From positions 372,001 through 436,000 of the forward strand of contig NZ_BCZA01000003.1 of the NCBI RefSeq assembly GCF_001598475.1: 64,000 bases of DNA. Direction: 5' to 3'. The position numbers and the translations under genes were made by a program. The notes beneath the pieces were generated by a model. The model made no database searches and was not told the origin of the DNA. It saw nothing but the letters and a program-made list of their open reading frames with translations. How positions within the stretch are numbered: the stretch's first letter is position 1; the number at the start of each line of letters is the position of its first letter. Of the stretch, positions 50,925 through 59,561 are shown piece after piece. The stretch comes from Pantoea agglomerans NBRC 102470. GTDB taxonomy: Bacteria; Pseudomonadota; Gammaproteobacteria; Enterobacterales; Enterobacteriaceae.

Positions 50925-51317
50925 TTACGGCTCTTCGATTTGGGTCACATGCAGCGTGGTTTTATCCCCTTTGCCCTGTACCTTGCCACTGACGCGTACT
51001 TTGTCTTCTGCGGTGTAGGTTTTACCATCAAAGGTCTTCTTCGGCGCGATAATCGGTAAGGTGCCGGTGTTGTCACGGAACTGATACCGTTCGCCCTGCT
51101 CTTTCTTCACGATGTAACCTTCCAGCGTCACATATCCGCCCTGACGGAAATCGCGGATCTGATCAATATGCGTCTGACCGGTATCTTCTGAACCTTTATA
51201 GCCGGCATCCTGCTTGTGTTGCGGTGGTGGCGTATCGCCCGCTTTGTATCCGCCCTCTTCGGCCGAAACACCCGCACTCATCATCACCAGCAACGACGCC
51301 AGAATCACTTTTTTCAT
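50925..51317 (-). CDS. YgiW/YdeI-family periplasmic OB-fold stress protein
   Basis: 130 aa from the ATG at 51315-51317 behind AAAGGAG. A signal peptide (MKKVILASLLVMMSAGVSAEE) precedes a bacterial OB-fold domain (BOF): VTLEGYIVKKEQGERYQFRD, then VRVSGKV. Members such as YgiW and VisP contribute to stress and lysozyme resistance. The in-frame upstream ATG is not used. Confidence 0.9.
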   Translation of the reverse strand: MKKVILASLLVMMSAGVSAEEGGYKAGDTPPPQHKQDAGYKGSEDTGQTHIDQIRDFRQGGYVTLEGYIVKKEQGERYQFRDNTGTLPIIAPKKTFDGKTYTAEDKVRVSGKVQGKGDKTTLHVTQIEEP

Positions 51318-51484
51318 TTCACACTCCTTTATTGGAAAGGTGTCCATGTTGAACCTTCAGGGTTAATCCTGGCACATTAATTGGCGTCCGTTTTATTTCA
51401 CCCTTCTCTTCTCACCTTTTTCCATTTGCTGCCGATAACCTGTTCACACCCTATTTCACCAGCTGCGTTAATGCAGAGGCAACC

Positions 51485-52447
51485 ATGGATAATTTTCAGA
51501 AAGAGATCGATGAGAGAGCGAACCTCGCGTTATCGAACAAGTTTGAGCTGCTGCTGTTTCGCTTAGGTTCCGATCAGCTGAAAGGCAAGTCTGAACTGTT
51601 TGGCATTAACGTCTTCAAGCTGCGTGAAATTGTGCCGATGCCAACTATCACTAAAGCCGCAGGCATGCGTTCGCCGCTGCTGGGTATGGCAAGTATTCGT
51701 GGCCAGTTCATTCCGGTCATCGACCTGCCTGCCGTGGCGGGTTGTGTGCCGGAAACCGGTCTTAACCTGCTGCTGGTCACCGAGTATGCCCGTAACACCC
51801 AGGCGTTTGCCGTGGAGTCAGTTGAGAACATTGTGCGTCTCGACTGGAGCCAGGTGCATACCGCTGAAGCCGGTATCGGCGGCCGCAACATTACCAGCAT
51901 CGCCTGCCTGGACAGTGACAAGCAGAGCAACGAGCTGGCGATGGTGCTGGACGTTGAGCAAATCCTGTATGACATCATCCCATCGGTGCGCGGCGTCGAA
52001 CCGGAAGCGGCCAGACCGCGTGCCTTCAACTACCGCCCAGGTGCGGTGGCGATTGTGGCAGAAGATTCCAAAGTCGCGCGTCAGCTGCTGGAGCAGGGTC
52101 TGAAGAGTATGGGCATTCCGGCGCTGATGTTTAACACCGGTCTGGATGCCTGGGAAAAAATTAAATTGATGAGCCAGGAAGCGCAGGCTGCCGGCGAATC
52201 GATTCACGACAAAATCGCCCTGGTGTTGACCGATCTGGAAATGCCAGAGATGGATGGTTTTACGCTGACCCGCAACATCAAGCGTGACCCGATCCTCAAG
52301 GCTCTGCCGGTCGTCATTCACTCCTCACTCTCTGGCAGCGCCAACGAAGATCACGTGCGCAAAGTAGGTGCCGACGGCTATGTGGCGAAATTCGAGTTGA
52401 ATGAGCTGTCAGACGTGATTTTCAACGTTCTCGACACTGCCCGCTAA
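51485..52447 (+). CDS. cheV: Chemotaxis coupling/response protein CheV
   Basis: 320 aa: a CheW-like coupling domain (about 1-170) that links receptors to CheA, and a receiver domain (about 178-315) with the phosphorylated aspartate in LTDLEMPEMDGF and the conserved late lysine. E. coli lacks cheV; Salmonella and Erwiniaceae have it. A chemoreceptor gene lies just downstream. Confidence 0.95.
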   Translation: MDNFQKEIDERANLALSNKFELLLFRLGSDQLKGKSELFGINVFKLREIVPMPTITKAAGMRSPLLGMASIRGQFIPVIDLPAVAGCVPETGLNLLLVTEYARNTQAFAVESVENIVRLDWSQVHTAEAGIGGRNITSIACLDSDKQSNELAMVLDVEQILYDIIPSVRGVEPEAARPRAFNYRPGAVAIVAEDSKVARQLLEQGLKSMGIPALMFNTGLDAWEKIKLMSQEAQAAGESIHDKIALVLTDLEMPEMDGFTLTRNIKRDPILKALPVVIHSSLSGSANEDHVRKVGADGYVAKFELNELSDVIFNVLDTAR

Positions 52448-52527
52448 GCGAATGCGGGCCGCTAAGAATGCCCGGCACGCTTTTACTTTTTAGCCAGCAG
52501 AATGGCTGACCTGATCAGGAACCGACT

Positions 52528-52677
52528 ATGCACATTGAAACCTTACCCGTTACGCCTGCACCTGCTACGCCTTCCCGTCAAAAGGTGCTGCGTGGCCGTT
52601 TACGCCAGCTGGCCTGGATTAGCGCCGTCACATTAAGCGTCGCGTTCTGGACAGGCCTCTACTTCTTAGTTTTCTGA
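52528..52677 (+). CDS. 49-aa small membrane protein, YmiA-like
   Basis: ATG at 52528 with CAGGAA at good spacing. The N-terminal 25 residues are Pro/Thr then basic (SRQKVLRGRLRQLAW); the rest is one transmembrane helix ending LYFLVF. The basic-then-helix layout resembles E. coli YmiA, but the likeness is weak. A strong terminator follows, so the unit is transcriptionally complete with or after cheV. Confidence 0.6.
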   Translation: MHIETLPVTPAPATPSRQKVLRGRLRQLAWISAVTLSVAFWTGLYFLVF

Positions 52678-52700
52678 ATCCATTCATCCTTGTCTGGATC

Positions 52701-52736
52701 GGGCTGTCAGCATCACTGCTGACAGCCCTTTTTTTG
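52701..52736 (+). terminator. Strong intrinsic terminator
   Basis: GGGCTGTCAG and CTGACAGCCC form a 10-bp stem with a short loop (52701-52728), followed by a run of seven or more T. It ends the cheV / small membrane protein transcript. Confidence 0.9.
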
Positions 52737-52975
52737 TCTGAATTCCCTCTGGTTATTACTTAACCCTTTCTGATGATTTTTACTGACTATTTATTCACCC
52801 GGCGTTATTACTTAAAAATTATTAAAGGTACAACTTCGTGCTCCGATAACAGTATGCGCGAGATCACCTTTTTGCCTGAGGCTGTGACCACAGACATCAG
52901 CAAGGCACTGCGCACAACAGCAGGAAACCTGAGTGTTGCTAACAAATTGATTAATAATAAAACGGGGAAGAGAAC

Positions 52976-54553
52976 ATGTTCAGTATCAAGAATATGAAGG
53001 TGGGAATGCGGCTCGCAGCAGCCTTCGGTATTATTGTGACGTTACTGATAGTGATTGGCGTGACATCCATAACCAGGATTAACAGCATTAATACGGCGAT
53101 CGCCTCGATCGTTGACGATCGTTATGTGAAAGTACGACTGGCATTTGATGTGCGCGATGGCGTCAACGATCAGATCAAATACCTGCGCGGCATGGTGATC
53201 GACACGACACGTCCGGAAATGAATGTGAAGCGTTATGGTCAGCTGGATGAAGCCACGCAACGCACCAACAGCGCAATGAAAAGGATCGAAGATATTCAGG
53301 TCACGCCGGTCGGCAAGAAAAAGATCGCCGGTCTGCTGGCCTCTTCCCAGGCTTTTGAGAAAGTTAAAGCAGAGCTGATCACCCTGGTGAAGGCGGGCGA
53401 TTTTGAGGCTGCCAGCACCTATGTCCTGAAATCGATGACCGCCACCCAGAACAAATTCCTTCAGGATGCCGTGGATTTTGCCAACTCTCAGGACGCACAG
53501 TTGCGCAGTGAAGGTCAGGGTATTGTGGAAAATGGTCAGTCGGCTATCTCCATTACGCTGATTTTCTCCGCGCTGGCGATTCTGGCGTCTATTCTGCTGG
53601 GCTACTTCCTGACCCGTTCTATTGTGCGTCCGCTGGTTGCAGCGGTTGACATTGCTGAACGCGTTGCCGCAGGCGATCTGAGTTCACAGATGCAGGTGAC
53701 CTCACGCGATGAAACCGGCGTCCTGATGCAGGCGCTGCAACGAATGAACGATAATCTGCTGTCGATTGTGACCGAAGTGCGTACCGGCTCCGACACTATT
53801 GCCGTGGCCTCTAATCAGATCTCCAGCGGGAACCTTGATCTTTCGACCCGAACCGAACAGCAGGCCAGTTCGCTGGAAGAGACCGCCTCTGCCATGGAGC
53901 AGATGACGTCGACCGTGAAACACAATGCCGACAACGCGCGTGAAGCCAATCACCTGGTTTCAACCACTTCCAGCGTGGCGCGTGAAGGTGGCGTGGTGAT
54001 GGAGCAGGTCATTGAGAAGATGGAAGCGATCGCCCTCTCCTCACGAAAAATTGTCGATATCATCAGCGTTATCGACTCCATCGCCTTCCAGACCAATATT
54101 CTCTCCCTGAACGCCGCGGTTGAAGCGGCACGCGCGGGTGAACAGGGTCGTGGCTTTGCGGTCGTGGCGAGTGAAGTGCGTAATCTGGCGCAGCGCTCAG
54201 CCTCAGCGGCCAAAGAGATTAAGGTACTGATTGAAGATTCCGTCGCTAAAGTCGATGAAGGTAGCAAGCTGGTGACACACGCCGGTTCAACTATCGGCGA
54301 AGTGGTGAACAGCGTGCAGAGCGTGGCAAACATCATGAGCGAAATCACCATTGCCAGCAGCGAGCAGAGCAGCGGCATCAATGAAATCAATCAGGCGATT
54401 ACCCAGATGGAAGCGGTGACGCAGCAGAACGCCGCGCTGGTACAGGAAGCGTCAGCCGCCTCACAAGCACTGCAGGATCAGGCAGAGCGTATGGCACAGG
54501 CGATGAGCGTCTTTAATACCGGCAAGCTCTCACTGCAACCCGTACTGCGTTAA
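52976..54553 (+). CDS. Methyl-accepting chemotaxis protein
   Basis: 525 aa. TM helix at about 11-31, a periplasmic four-helix-bundle sensor (to about 187), a second TM helix, HAMP (about 211-265) and the cytoplasmic signalling hairpin with the conserved tip IIDVIDSIAFQTNILSLNAA region (residues around 360-380). There is no NWETF-type C-terminal pentapeptide for CheR binding. The ligand is unknown. The start follows GGGGAAGAG. Confidence 0.95.
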   Translation: MFSIKNMKVGMRLAAAFGIIVTLLIVIGVTSITRINSINTAIASIVDDRYVKVRLAFDVRDGVNDQIKYLRGMVIDTTRPEMNVKRYGQLDEATQRTNSAMKRIEDIQVTPVGKKKIAGLLASSQAFEKVKAELITLVKAGDFEAASTYVLKSMTATQNKFLQDAVDFANSQDAQLRSEGQGIVENGQSAISITLIFSALAILASILLGYFLTRSIVRPLVAAVDIAERVAAGDLSSQMQVTSRDETGVLMQALQRMNDNLLSIVTEVRTGSDTIAVASNQISSGNLDLSTRTEQQASSLEETASAMEQMTSTVKHNADNAREANHLVSTTSSVAREGGVVMEQVIEKMEAIALSSRKIVDIISVIDSIAFQTNILSLNAAVEAARAGEQGRGFAVVASEVRNLAQRSASAAKEIKVLIEDSVAKVDEGSKLVTHAGSTIGEVVNSVQSVANIMSEITIASSEQSSGINEINQAITQMEAVTQQNAALVQEASAASQALQDQAERMAQAMSVFNTGKLSLQPVLR

Positions 54554-54630
54554 TCCCTCTCAACGGCCTGCTACGGCGGGCCAGTTTAAGAATGGTGACG
54601 ATAAGGGCGGATAGGTTACAGGCAACAGAG

Positions 54631-54658
54631 CGGTTAGCGGTTAGTGGTAAGTGGTAAG
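54631..54658. repeat. Four tandem 7-base repeats
   Basis: CGGTTAG CGGTTAG TGGTAAG TGGTAAG, four head-to-tail heptamers in the intergenic region between the chemoreceptor and the cold-shock locus. A small satellite that may vary between strains. Confidence 0.65.
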
Positions 54659-54754
54659 CGTTATACAAGGGAATTGCAAATATACAGGGAAAGTGAAAGT
54701 AAACAGGCAGGTTACAAGAATAAAGCGTGAGGTTTGAGAAGGAGGAAACGCAGA

Positions 54755-54784
54755 AACAAAAAAGGCTGCCAGAGGCAGCCTTTT
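54755..54784 (-). terminator. Intrinsic terminator of the csp-ymcF transcript
   Basis: On the minus strand AAAGGCTGCC-TCT-GGCAGCCTTT (54761-54770 with 54774-54783) is followed by TTTTGTTT, about 45 bases past the ymcF stop. Confidence 0.85.
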
Positions 54785-54827
54785 ATTACTGTAAATGCAA
54801 CAACGCTATAAAGCTCACTAGCCTTAA

Positions 54828-54992
54828 TCAGAGAGCGCGAAGCTGACTCTGAATTGCAATCCTTGCCAGGTTCACCTGAACCACGACAGATTTGCAGAAA
54901 ATGCATTTCGCTCCATGCGGGTTGGCTCTTGTAACATCAAAATGTGATGTACGAAACTGTGAGCCACTACAGTGAGGACATTTAAAAGTAAT
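54828..54992 (-). CDS. ymcF: Cold shock small protein YmcF (ATT start)
   Basis: 54 aa zinc-ribbon protein with CPHC near the start and CIFC in the middle, and the family segment FDVTRANPHGAKCIFCK. It is in the same frame as the upstream cold-shock gene: after its TAA come GGA-CTG-AAA-ATT. No ATG, GTG or TTG is available; AAGGA lies six bases before the ATT at 54990-54992. E. coli YmcF and YnfQ, which follow csp genes, are reported to start at ATT, so the same is proposed here. The function is unknown; cold induction is expected. Confidence 0.75.
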   Translation of the reverse strand: MTFKCPHCSGSQFRTSHFDVTRANPHGAKCIFCKSVVVQVNLARIAIQSQLRAL

Positions 54993-55001
54993 TTTCAGTC
55001 C

Positions 55002-55214
55002 TTAGAGACCAACAACGTTCGCAGCAGCTGGGCCTTTGGCGCCATTTTCTACTGTGAATTCAACTTGCTGACCTTCATCTAATGAACGGAAATCGGTGCC
55101 CTGGATTGCAGAGAAATGTACGAATACATCTTTGCTGCCGTCTGCAGGAGAAATGAAACCGAAGCCTTTCTCTGCGTTAAACCATTTAACGGTACCGCGA
55201 ATTTTGTTAGACAT
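55002..55214 (-). CDS. CspA-family cold shock protein
   Basis: 70 aa RNA chaperone with the OB fold and both RNA-binding motifs (KGFGFI and VFVHF). It is close to E. coli CspA/CspB/CspG; which paralogue cannot be told. It has a long upstream leader and is followed without interruption by ymcF, the arrangement of cspG-ymcF and cspB-ynfQ in E. coli. Confidence 0.95.
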   Translation of the reverse strand: MSNKIRGTVKWFNAEKGFGFISPADGSKDVFVHFSAIQGTDFRSLDEGQQVEFTVENGAKGPAAANVVGL

Positions 55215-55552
55215 GCTTAAATCCTTAATATATCGAGCCTTCCGGCATACATAATGGCCTGAGAACAGATTTTAATCAGAACGTAAGAGAAGACTCAAAA
55301 AGAAGGGATGTCTCGCGACAAACTTAGAGATGAGAACTGCTTTGGTTACTTACTTTGATAGTGTCTGTTAATCAAACCGACGATTCATTAGGCCACACTT
55401 CTTAAAGTGACGCAAGCCGTAATTCAAATTAATCGCAATCAGCCCGCTGACGAGGATGAAGGCGAAAGGCTGTGTCAGGGAGACTGTCTGGCTTCACAGT
55501 GCAGCGGTGACTTTTCTGGCGACGTAAAAAGAAGCGGAGATAATGTCAGATC
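55215..55552 (-). promoter_or_regulatory. Long leader and promoter region of the cold-shock gene
   Basis: About 340 bases with no gene. Cold-shock genes of this family carry 5' leaders of about 150 bases that act as thermosensors. A TTTGAT / ATCAAA inverted pair at about 55356-55376 may be part of the promoter or leader. Exact promoter elements were not assigned; an overlapping plus-strand frame from 55407 is considered noise. Confidence 0.5.
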
Positions 55553-55580
55553 AAAAAAGGGCGAGGCCGGAGCCTCGCCC
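55553..55580 (-). terminator. Intrinsic terminator of the tailspike gene
   Basis: GGGCGAGGC and GCCTCGCCC (55559-55567 with 55572-55580), 9-bp stem and tetraloop, followed on the minus strand by TTTTTTGA. It ends the phage-derived lysis/tailspike transcript 16 bases past the stop. Confidence 0.88.
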
Positions 55581-55595
55581 AAAACATGCCGATCA

Positions 55596-57350
55596 TCAAT
55601 CGTAGTAAGGAACCTTACGGTCAACGCCGTTGATATTGATCAGCACAAAACCGGTCGGAGCGGTCTTATTGGTTGGCGTACCCGCAGCAGTAGCCAGCGT
55701 AACCACCCCTTTTTCGTTGGCCCCGATGCCCGCCAGCCCGTTGTGCATGCCAAAACGTGCAGCGGGTTTCAGGTTGCTGATTTTGGTGATGTCCGTAACC
55801 ACCGACATATCAGCCTGGAACAGCGAGCAGGAACCGGTATCGAAGCGGGTCGGACCGGTCGTCTTCAGGTTGAACATGGTCTCGCCGCTGTTCGCTCTCA
55901 GCTTGACCCAGATTACGGCATAGGTGGTCCCTACCCGGCCATAACGAATGTCCAGTACGGAAGGCTGACCCATGTGATAAGCATCGGCCCAGACAGTCTC
56001 TAGTCGCTGGAGGTTGATCAGGGTTTTACCGGTGCCCACCACATTAACCGGCGAACCGGCGGTGCCGGAGGGCGTGGTCGCATCCGCTTTCCCGATCAGC
56101 TCCATTACCCATTGCTGGTTAGGCGCCGGGAAATAGAGCTGCCCCAGCCGATACCAGTTGTCGGTATCAGTGTTGTTCACCACTTTATAGCCGCTGTAGT
56201 AGCCGGCACGCAGCGAACCGGTCATGAACGTGCCGTAGTTCTCATCCCGACGATAGCCATATTCGAAGGTCGATAACCACTTACTTCCGGCCAGATCATT
56301 GGTGATTTTCGCCCCCGCCTGCAGGTTGATATGACGCATCACCACGCGGGCATTATTGAGATTGAGCGGCGTGCCGCAATCTTCAATGTTGAGCGTTTCG
56401 ATGTTCCAGCCGCCATCCGACAGATCTCCTGGGTTAGTCGTGTGCTCAATCCAGACGTTACGCATGAGCCCCTGTGTGACGCGTGGCATATAGAGCGTCG
56501 CGTCGCCATAGCCCGACTGGAAGTTGGCATTACACAGCTCAATGGCGGTTGAGTGGTCCCAGTTCCCCTTCGGCGTGTTTGACCAGCCGACATCAAACAC
56601 CCGTGAAAAGGTATTGGAGCTGTAAATCTGATCGAACTTACTGTCGAGCGTATCCTGCAGCTTAAAGACGGTTCCCCCGGTACTTTGCGCCTTGAAGCAG
56701 AAGATATTGACGATCTGGCCTCCGACAATGGTATTTTCAAAGAACGGCTGCGTGTTACTGCACTGTTCAGGCGTGACGGTGACTTTGGCCGCGGTGTCGA
56801 CAGTCCCGGCGTTAGCCTGTCCATGCCAGCAGATGCCTTTAATGACGATTCGACGCGCATTAACCTTAAACACGGTATTCGCGCTTTTATCAGAAACAAT
56901 GGTGGTGCGCGGTGCCGAGCCGAGCTCGATATCATCGCCTGCCAGACCAAAAAACGACAACTCCGTATCGCTGATATCGATGGGTGAAATCAGGAAGCGG
57001 CCCCCCGGAAAACGCACCGGAATCGCTTTCGCGTAGGCGTTGTAAGACTGTGTCCATGCCAGCATCCGCTTAAAGGCTTCAGTGTCATCGGTCACGCCAT
57101 CCCCTTTCGCGCCAAAGTGCAGAATGTTCACTTCGGCGGGATCGTTGATGGTGCGCTTCCAGTAGAAACCGTTACCCACCGCCACCGTACCGCCATCATC
57201 TTTCAGCGGAGTGGTGCTGAGGAAACCGACAAAGTCTGCGCCGCCACGGAAGCTGGAGTCCTTATCGTAATAGCGTTTAAGGCTCGCGACTTCACCTGAT
57301 TTTGGTGGAACAGTGGTACGCAGTTCAGCAAAAGAGTTAACTTCGATCAT
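55596..57350 (-). CDS. Phage tailspike-like beta-helix protein
   Basis: 584 aa from the ATG at 57348-57350 with GGAGG five bases upstream; the longer frame is not used. The first 80 or so residues contain FRGGADFVGF and DDGGTVAVGNGFYWKR, an N-terminal segment common in phage tail fibres and spikes. Then NILHFGAKGDGVTDDTEAF opens a pectate-lyase-3 type right-handed beta-helix. The C-terminus is a compact trimer-like domain. Such proteins bind or cleave host surface polysaccharide. Here it follows a lysis cassette and no virion genes are present. Confidence 0.85.
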   Translation of the reverse strand: MIEVNSFAELRTTVPPKSGEVASLKRYYDKDSSFRGGADFVGFLSTTPLKDDGGTVAVGNGFYWKRTINDPAEVNILHFGAKGDGVTDDTEAFKRMLAWTQSYNAYAKAIPVRFPGGRFLISPIDISDTELSFFGLAGDDIELGSAPRTTIVSDKSANTVFKVNARRIVIKGICWHGQANAGTVDTAAKVTVTPEQCSNTQPFFENTIVGGQIVNIFCFKAQSTGGTVFKLQDTLDSKFDQIYSSNTFSRVFDVGWSNTPKGNWDHSTAIELCNANFQSGYGDATLYMPRVTQGLMRNVWIEHTTNPGDLSDGGWNIETLNIEDCGTPLNLNNARVVMRHINLQAGAKITNDLAGSKWLSTFEYGYRRDENYGTFMTGSLRAGYYSGYKVVNNTDTDNWYRLGQLYFPAPNQQWVMELIGKADATTPSGTAGSPVNVVGTGKTLINLQRLETVWADAYHMGQPSVLDIRYGRVGTTYAVIWVKLRANSGETMFNLKTTGPTRFDTGSCSLFQADMSVVTDITKISNLKPAARFGMHNGLAGIGANEKGVVTLATAAGTPTNKTAPTGFVLININGVDRKVPYYD

Positions 57351-57396
57351 AGAATCCTCCTCAGGATCATAGAGATATCGCGCTGAAATCAGCGCA

Positions 57397-57633
57397 CTAC
57401 TTAGCCGCAGCCGGATGGCCGCAAAGGGAGTCCCACATGTCGTTGTGGGTGTTGATGGCGCGCACCGTACGAACGTCCATTTTTTGCGCGTCATCGCCGT
57501 AGGTATAAAGAGGGGAAAAAAGTACGCAGGCAGAGTCGGTGATCGCCACCGGCTCAGGGTTTGTGGTATTTCGACTGCTGCAGCTTGTCGCGAGCAGCAG
57601 CGTCATCAAGGCTATGGTTGTCAGTCGCCACAC
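57397..57633 (-). CDS. Rz1-like outer-membrane spanin lipoprotein
   Basis: 78 aa from a GTG (57631-57633) six bases after AGGAGG. A lipoprotein signal ends at ATSC (MTLLLATSC within it), then a Pro/Asp-containing mature part. It begins inside the Rz-like gene in another frame, overlapping by 80 bases, the classical spanin arrangement. Together with Rz it would fuse inner and outer membranes at lysis. Confidence 0.75.
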   Translation of the reverse strand: MWRLTTIALMTLLLATSCSSRNTTNPEPVAITDSACVLFSPLYTYGDDAQKMDVRTVRAINTHNDMWDSLCGHPAAAK

Positions 57634-57847
57634 GGTTAGCCTCCTCGCGGTTATGTTGTTGCTGTTGCGCCACCGCGGTGACGCGGGACGCCTCCTGTTG
57701 CGCGTTATCGACGTCAGAACGCGCTTTTTGCTGCACTTTGCCGATTTTCTTGCCGCCGAAATAACTGGCGGCCAGTGCCGCAATGACGCCAGCCAGCGCG
57801 GCGAGCCAGTGCCAGCTGCCGCCCAGTAAGGTGGTAATCAGAGTCAT
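57554..57847 (-). CDS. Rz-like inner-membrane spanin
   Basis: 97 aa: one N-terminal membrane helix (WLAALAGVIAALAASYFGG) and then a long charged coiled coil rich in Q/E/A. This is the layout of an i-spanin. It overlaps the holin stop by 4 bases (ATGA) and encloses the start of the Rz1-like gene. Confidence 0.8.
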   Translation of the reverse strand: MTLITTLLGGSWHWLAALAGVIAALAASYFGGKKIGKVQQKARSDVDNAQQEASRVTAVAQQQQHNREEANRVATDNHSLDDAAARDKLQQSKYHKP

Positions 57848-58191
57848 GGCTTCGCTCCTTCAGACTGCTCCTTCGCATTGAGCAGGTTTTTCTGACGAAC
57901 AAATTGTGCAATCACCCCCATCGCCACCATGAAGGCACCCACCAGCCCGAGGTAGTTGTGCGGCAGAATCGCTTTAACGTCTTCGGGCAGTGCACTCCAG
58001 GCATCAACGGCGGCCGAAGGAAACGACTGCGCCCAGGCGCTGAGCATGGAACCCAGCGACGCAAGCCAGACAGACCAGGTTTTGAAAAGCAGACGGGCAT
58101 GAGAGACAAACTGGAGGGTGGTAAAGCGCTGCAGCAGCAGCAGAATGATGATTGCCGTCAGCACGGCGGTGAGAAACATGAGCCATCTCAT
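57844..58191 (-). CDS. Putative holin
   Basis: 115 aa with an N-terminal hydrophobic helix (FLTAVLTAIIILLLLQ), an amphipathic middle and a second helix (YLGLVGAFMVAMGVIAQFV), then a charged tail. It lies between endolysin and spanin with ATGA overlaps on both sides, as expected of a holin that permeabilises the inner membrane. Assignment rests mostly on context. Confidence 0.7.
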   Translation of the reverse strand: MRWLMFLTAVLTAIIILLLLQRFTTLQFVSHARLLFKTWSVWLASLGSMLSAWAQSFPSAAVDAWSALPEDVKAILPHNYLGLVGAFMVAMGVIAQFVRQKNLLNAKEQSEGAKP

Positions 58192-58655
58192 AGCAACCCC
58201 CTGTAAACCGCATAGGTTCCGCTGCGCATCATCTCCGCGTGACGTCTGGCGCGGCCCGGCGTCTGACGGGCCCAGAGGCTGTTCATCATCGCGTCAGCCG
58301 CATCATTAAACTGTTCAGCCACGATCGCGCTGAGCATGTTTTTGAACTGCAGGACGCCCTCGACGCCCAGCTGATAAGCCATGCTCAGCAGCACGTCGGT
58401 GCGGGCGTCGTTGCACTTCGCCAGCGCATTACGCAGCAGCTCCCTGCCCTGCATCTCCTGAATTTTGTTTTCAAGAATGCACTGCTTCCAGACATCACCG
58501 ACGCGCCGTGGCACGCGGAAAGCGTAATTACTCAGAGACGCCCCCTTGGGTCCAATGCGAATGCCGCCGGCCACCGTGGGAAAGCCCAGCGTGTCGAGAT
58601 AGGGCGTGTCGACATACCCCTCTTCAAAATTCAGTACTGCGATTATCTGGCTCAT
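58188..58655 (-). CDS. T4-type lysozyme / endolysin
   Basis: 155 aa muramidase of glycoside hydrolase family 24. The catalytic triad spacing matches T4 lysozyme: E12 (NFEEGY), D21 (PYLDT) and T27 (GFPTV), followed by AGGIRIGPKGAS. No signal peptide or anchor is seen, so it needs the holin for release. First gene of the lysis cassette; overlaps the holin start by 4 bases. Confidence 0.85.
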   Translation of the reverse strand: MSQIIAVLNFEEGYVDTPYLDTLGFPTVAGGIRIGPKGASLSNYAFRVPRRVGDVWKQCILENKIQEMQGRELLRNALAKCNDARTDVLLSMAYQLGVEGVLQFKNMLSAIVAEQFNDAADAMMNSLWARQTPGRARRHAEMMRSGTYAVYRGLL

Positions 58656-58859
58656 AACGACTCCTCAATGACGGGTTAAAGCAACTCAGCCTTGTGAAAA
58701 GAAATACATAACGCTCGCTGATCATTACTCAACACGGCGCAGCAGAAGGCCTTACTGACCCTGCAGCAAAACTGAACAGTAATTCAGAAAATTGCGCCCA
58801 GTGAGAACTGGAGAAAGCGAAGAGTTAGCCGGAACGGAAAAATGCGTTTTCTGCGCGTT

Positions 58860-59138
58860 TCAGCTCACGGCGTAGAGATGAACGTGCGGAAGACAGCAAT
58901 TGTCGAAACTGGGTGTTTCCTGACTGGTGACGCGGGGTGCAGTAATTGCGCGGTCAACGCGCGGGGCGACCTGACGCTGGCAGATTTGCTCTGCACGTCT
59001 CAGGGTGGGTGTTTCAGTTGGGAAGTTCAGGGCCTCGTCGATGCTCTGTGTCAGGCTGCTGAGAGGTTGGCGCCGCCGGTGGCGACGAGTACGTGCGTTG
59101 CCTATAAAAACGCTTTTGCCATAGTGAATTATCGCCAT
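58860..59138 (-). CDS. Hypothetical basic protein in the phage island
   Basis: 92 aa from the ATG at 59136-59138, preceded by AGGAGGAGTT, one of the strongest ribosome sites in the window. Starts MAIIHYGKSVFIGNARTRRH, with an arginine-rich segment to residue 23, and ends LPHVHLYAVS. No family recognised. A plus-strand frame over the same bases lacks a ribosome site and is rejected. Confidence 0.55.
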   Translation of the reverse strand: MAIIHYGKSVFIGNARTRRHRRRQPLSSLTQSIDEALNFPTETPTLRRAEQICQRQVAPRVDRAITAPRVTSQETPSFDNCCLPHVHLYAVS

Positions 59139-59561
59139 AACTCCTCCTGTGAATGAGTCTTTGGCGATGGGGTGGCAGGCGCGAGCTTTCGGCGAACCGA
59201 ACGGGCCCGAATGTCGCGTATCACGGTCGCACGCTTGCCGCCCGGCTGCATTAGCAGTCAGGTGGAAAGTAAGCGAGGGGAAATAAACGGCATCTGACGA
59301 CGCTGCATTTTGCGCATCCACCCCATCCCAAAGTTCACTGACTTTTGGGTGGTATGATTCGCGCTTGTGCAGCGCCTCAATTGTTTAAGAGCGGCTCGTC
59401 CCTGAAAGAACTGCTTCGTTCATCCATATCCAAATTATTAACAGGTTCTTATGCTTTATCAAACACTGTTGGTTAATTTTTTATTTACCGCTGGTTAAAT
59501 TTATGAATTTATGCCGATTATTTTTTTTTCAGCCTTCCTGAAAAAACCGGCAGAAGTGGCC
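59139..59561. other. Intergenic region downstream of the repressor
   Basis: About 420 bases without a supported gene. It is AT-rich from about 59440 on, with GGTTAA repeated (at 59471 and 59493) and a CCAAA...TTTGG inverted repeat near 59330. It should contain the promoter for the hypothetical/lysis genes and the repressor's transcript end. No operators are assigned. Confidence 0.35.

Noticed and set aside
55407-56003. 198-codon plus-strand frame across the csp leader and tailspike end
   Set aside because: It crosses the tailspike terminator hairpin and is antisense to a convincing beta-helix protein.
58842-59156. 104-codon plus-strand frame in the phage island
   Set aside because: It lies opposite the minus-strand gene with the AGGAGGAGTT ribosome site, has none of its own and no recognisable product.
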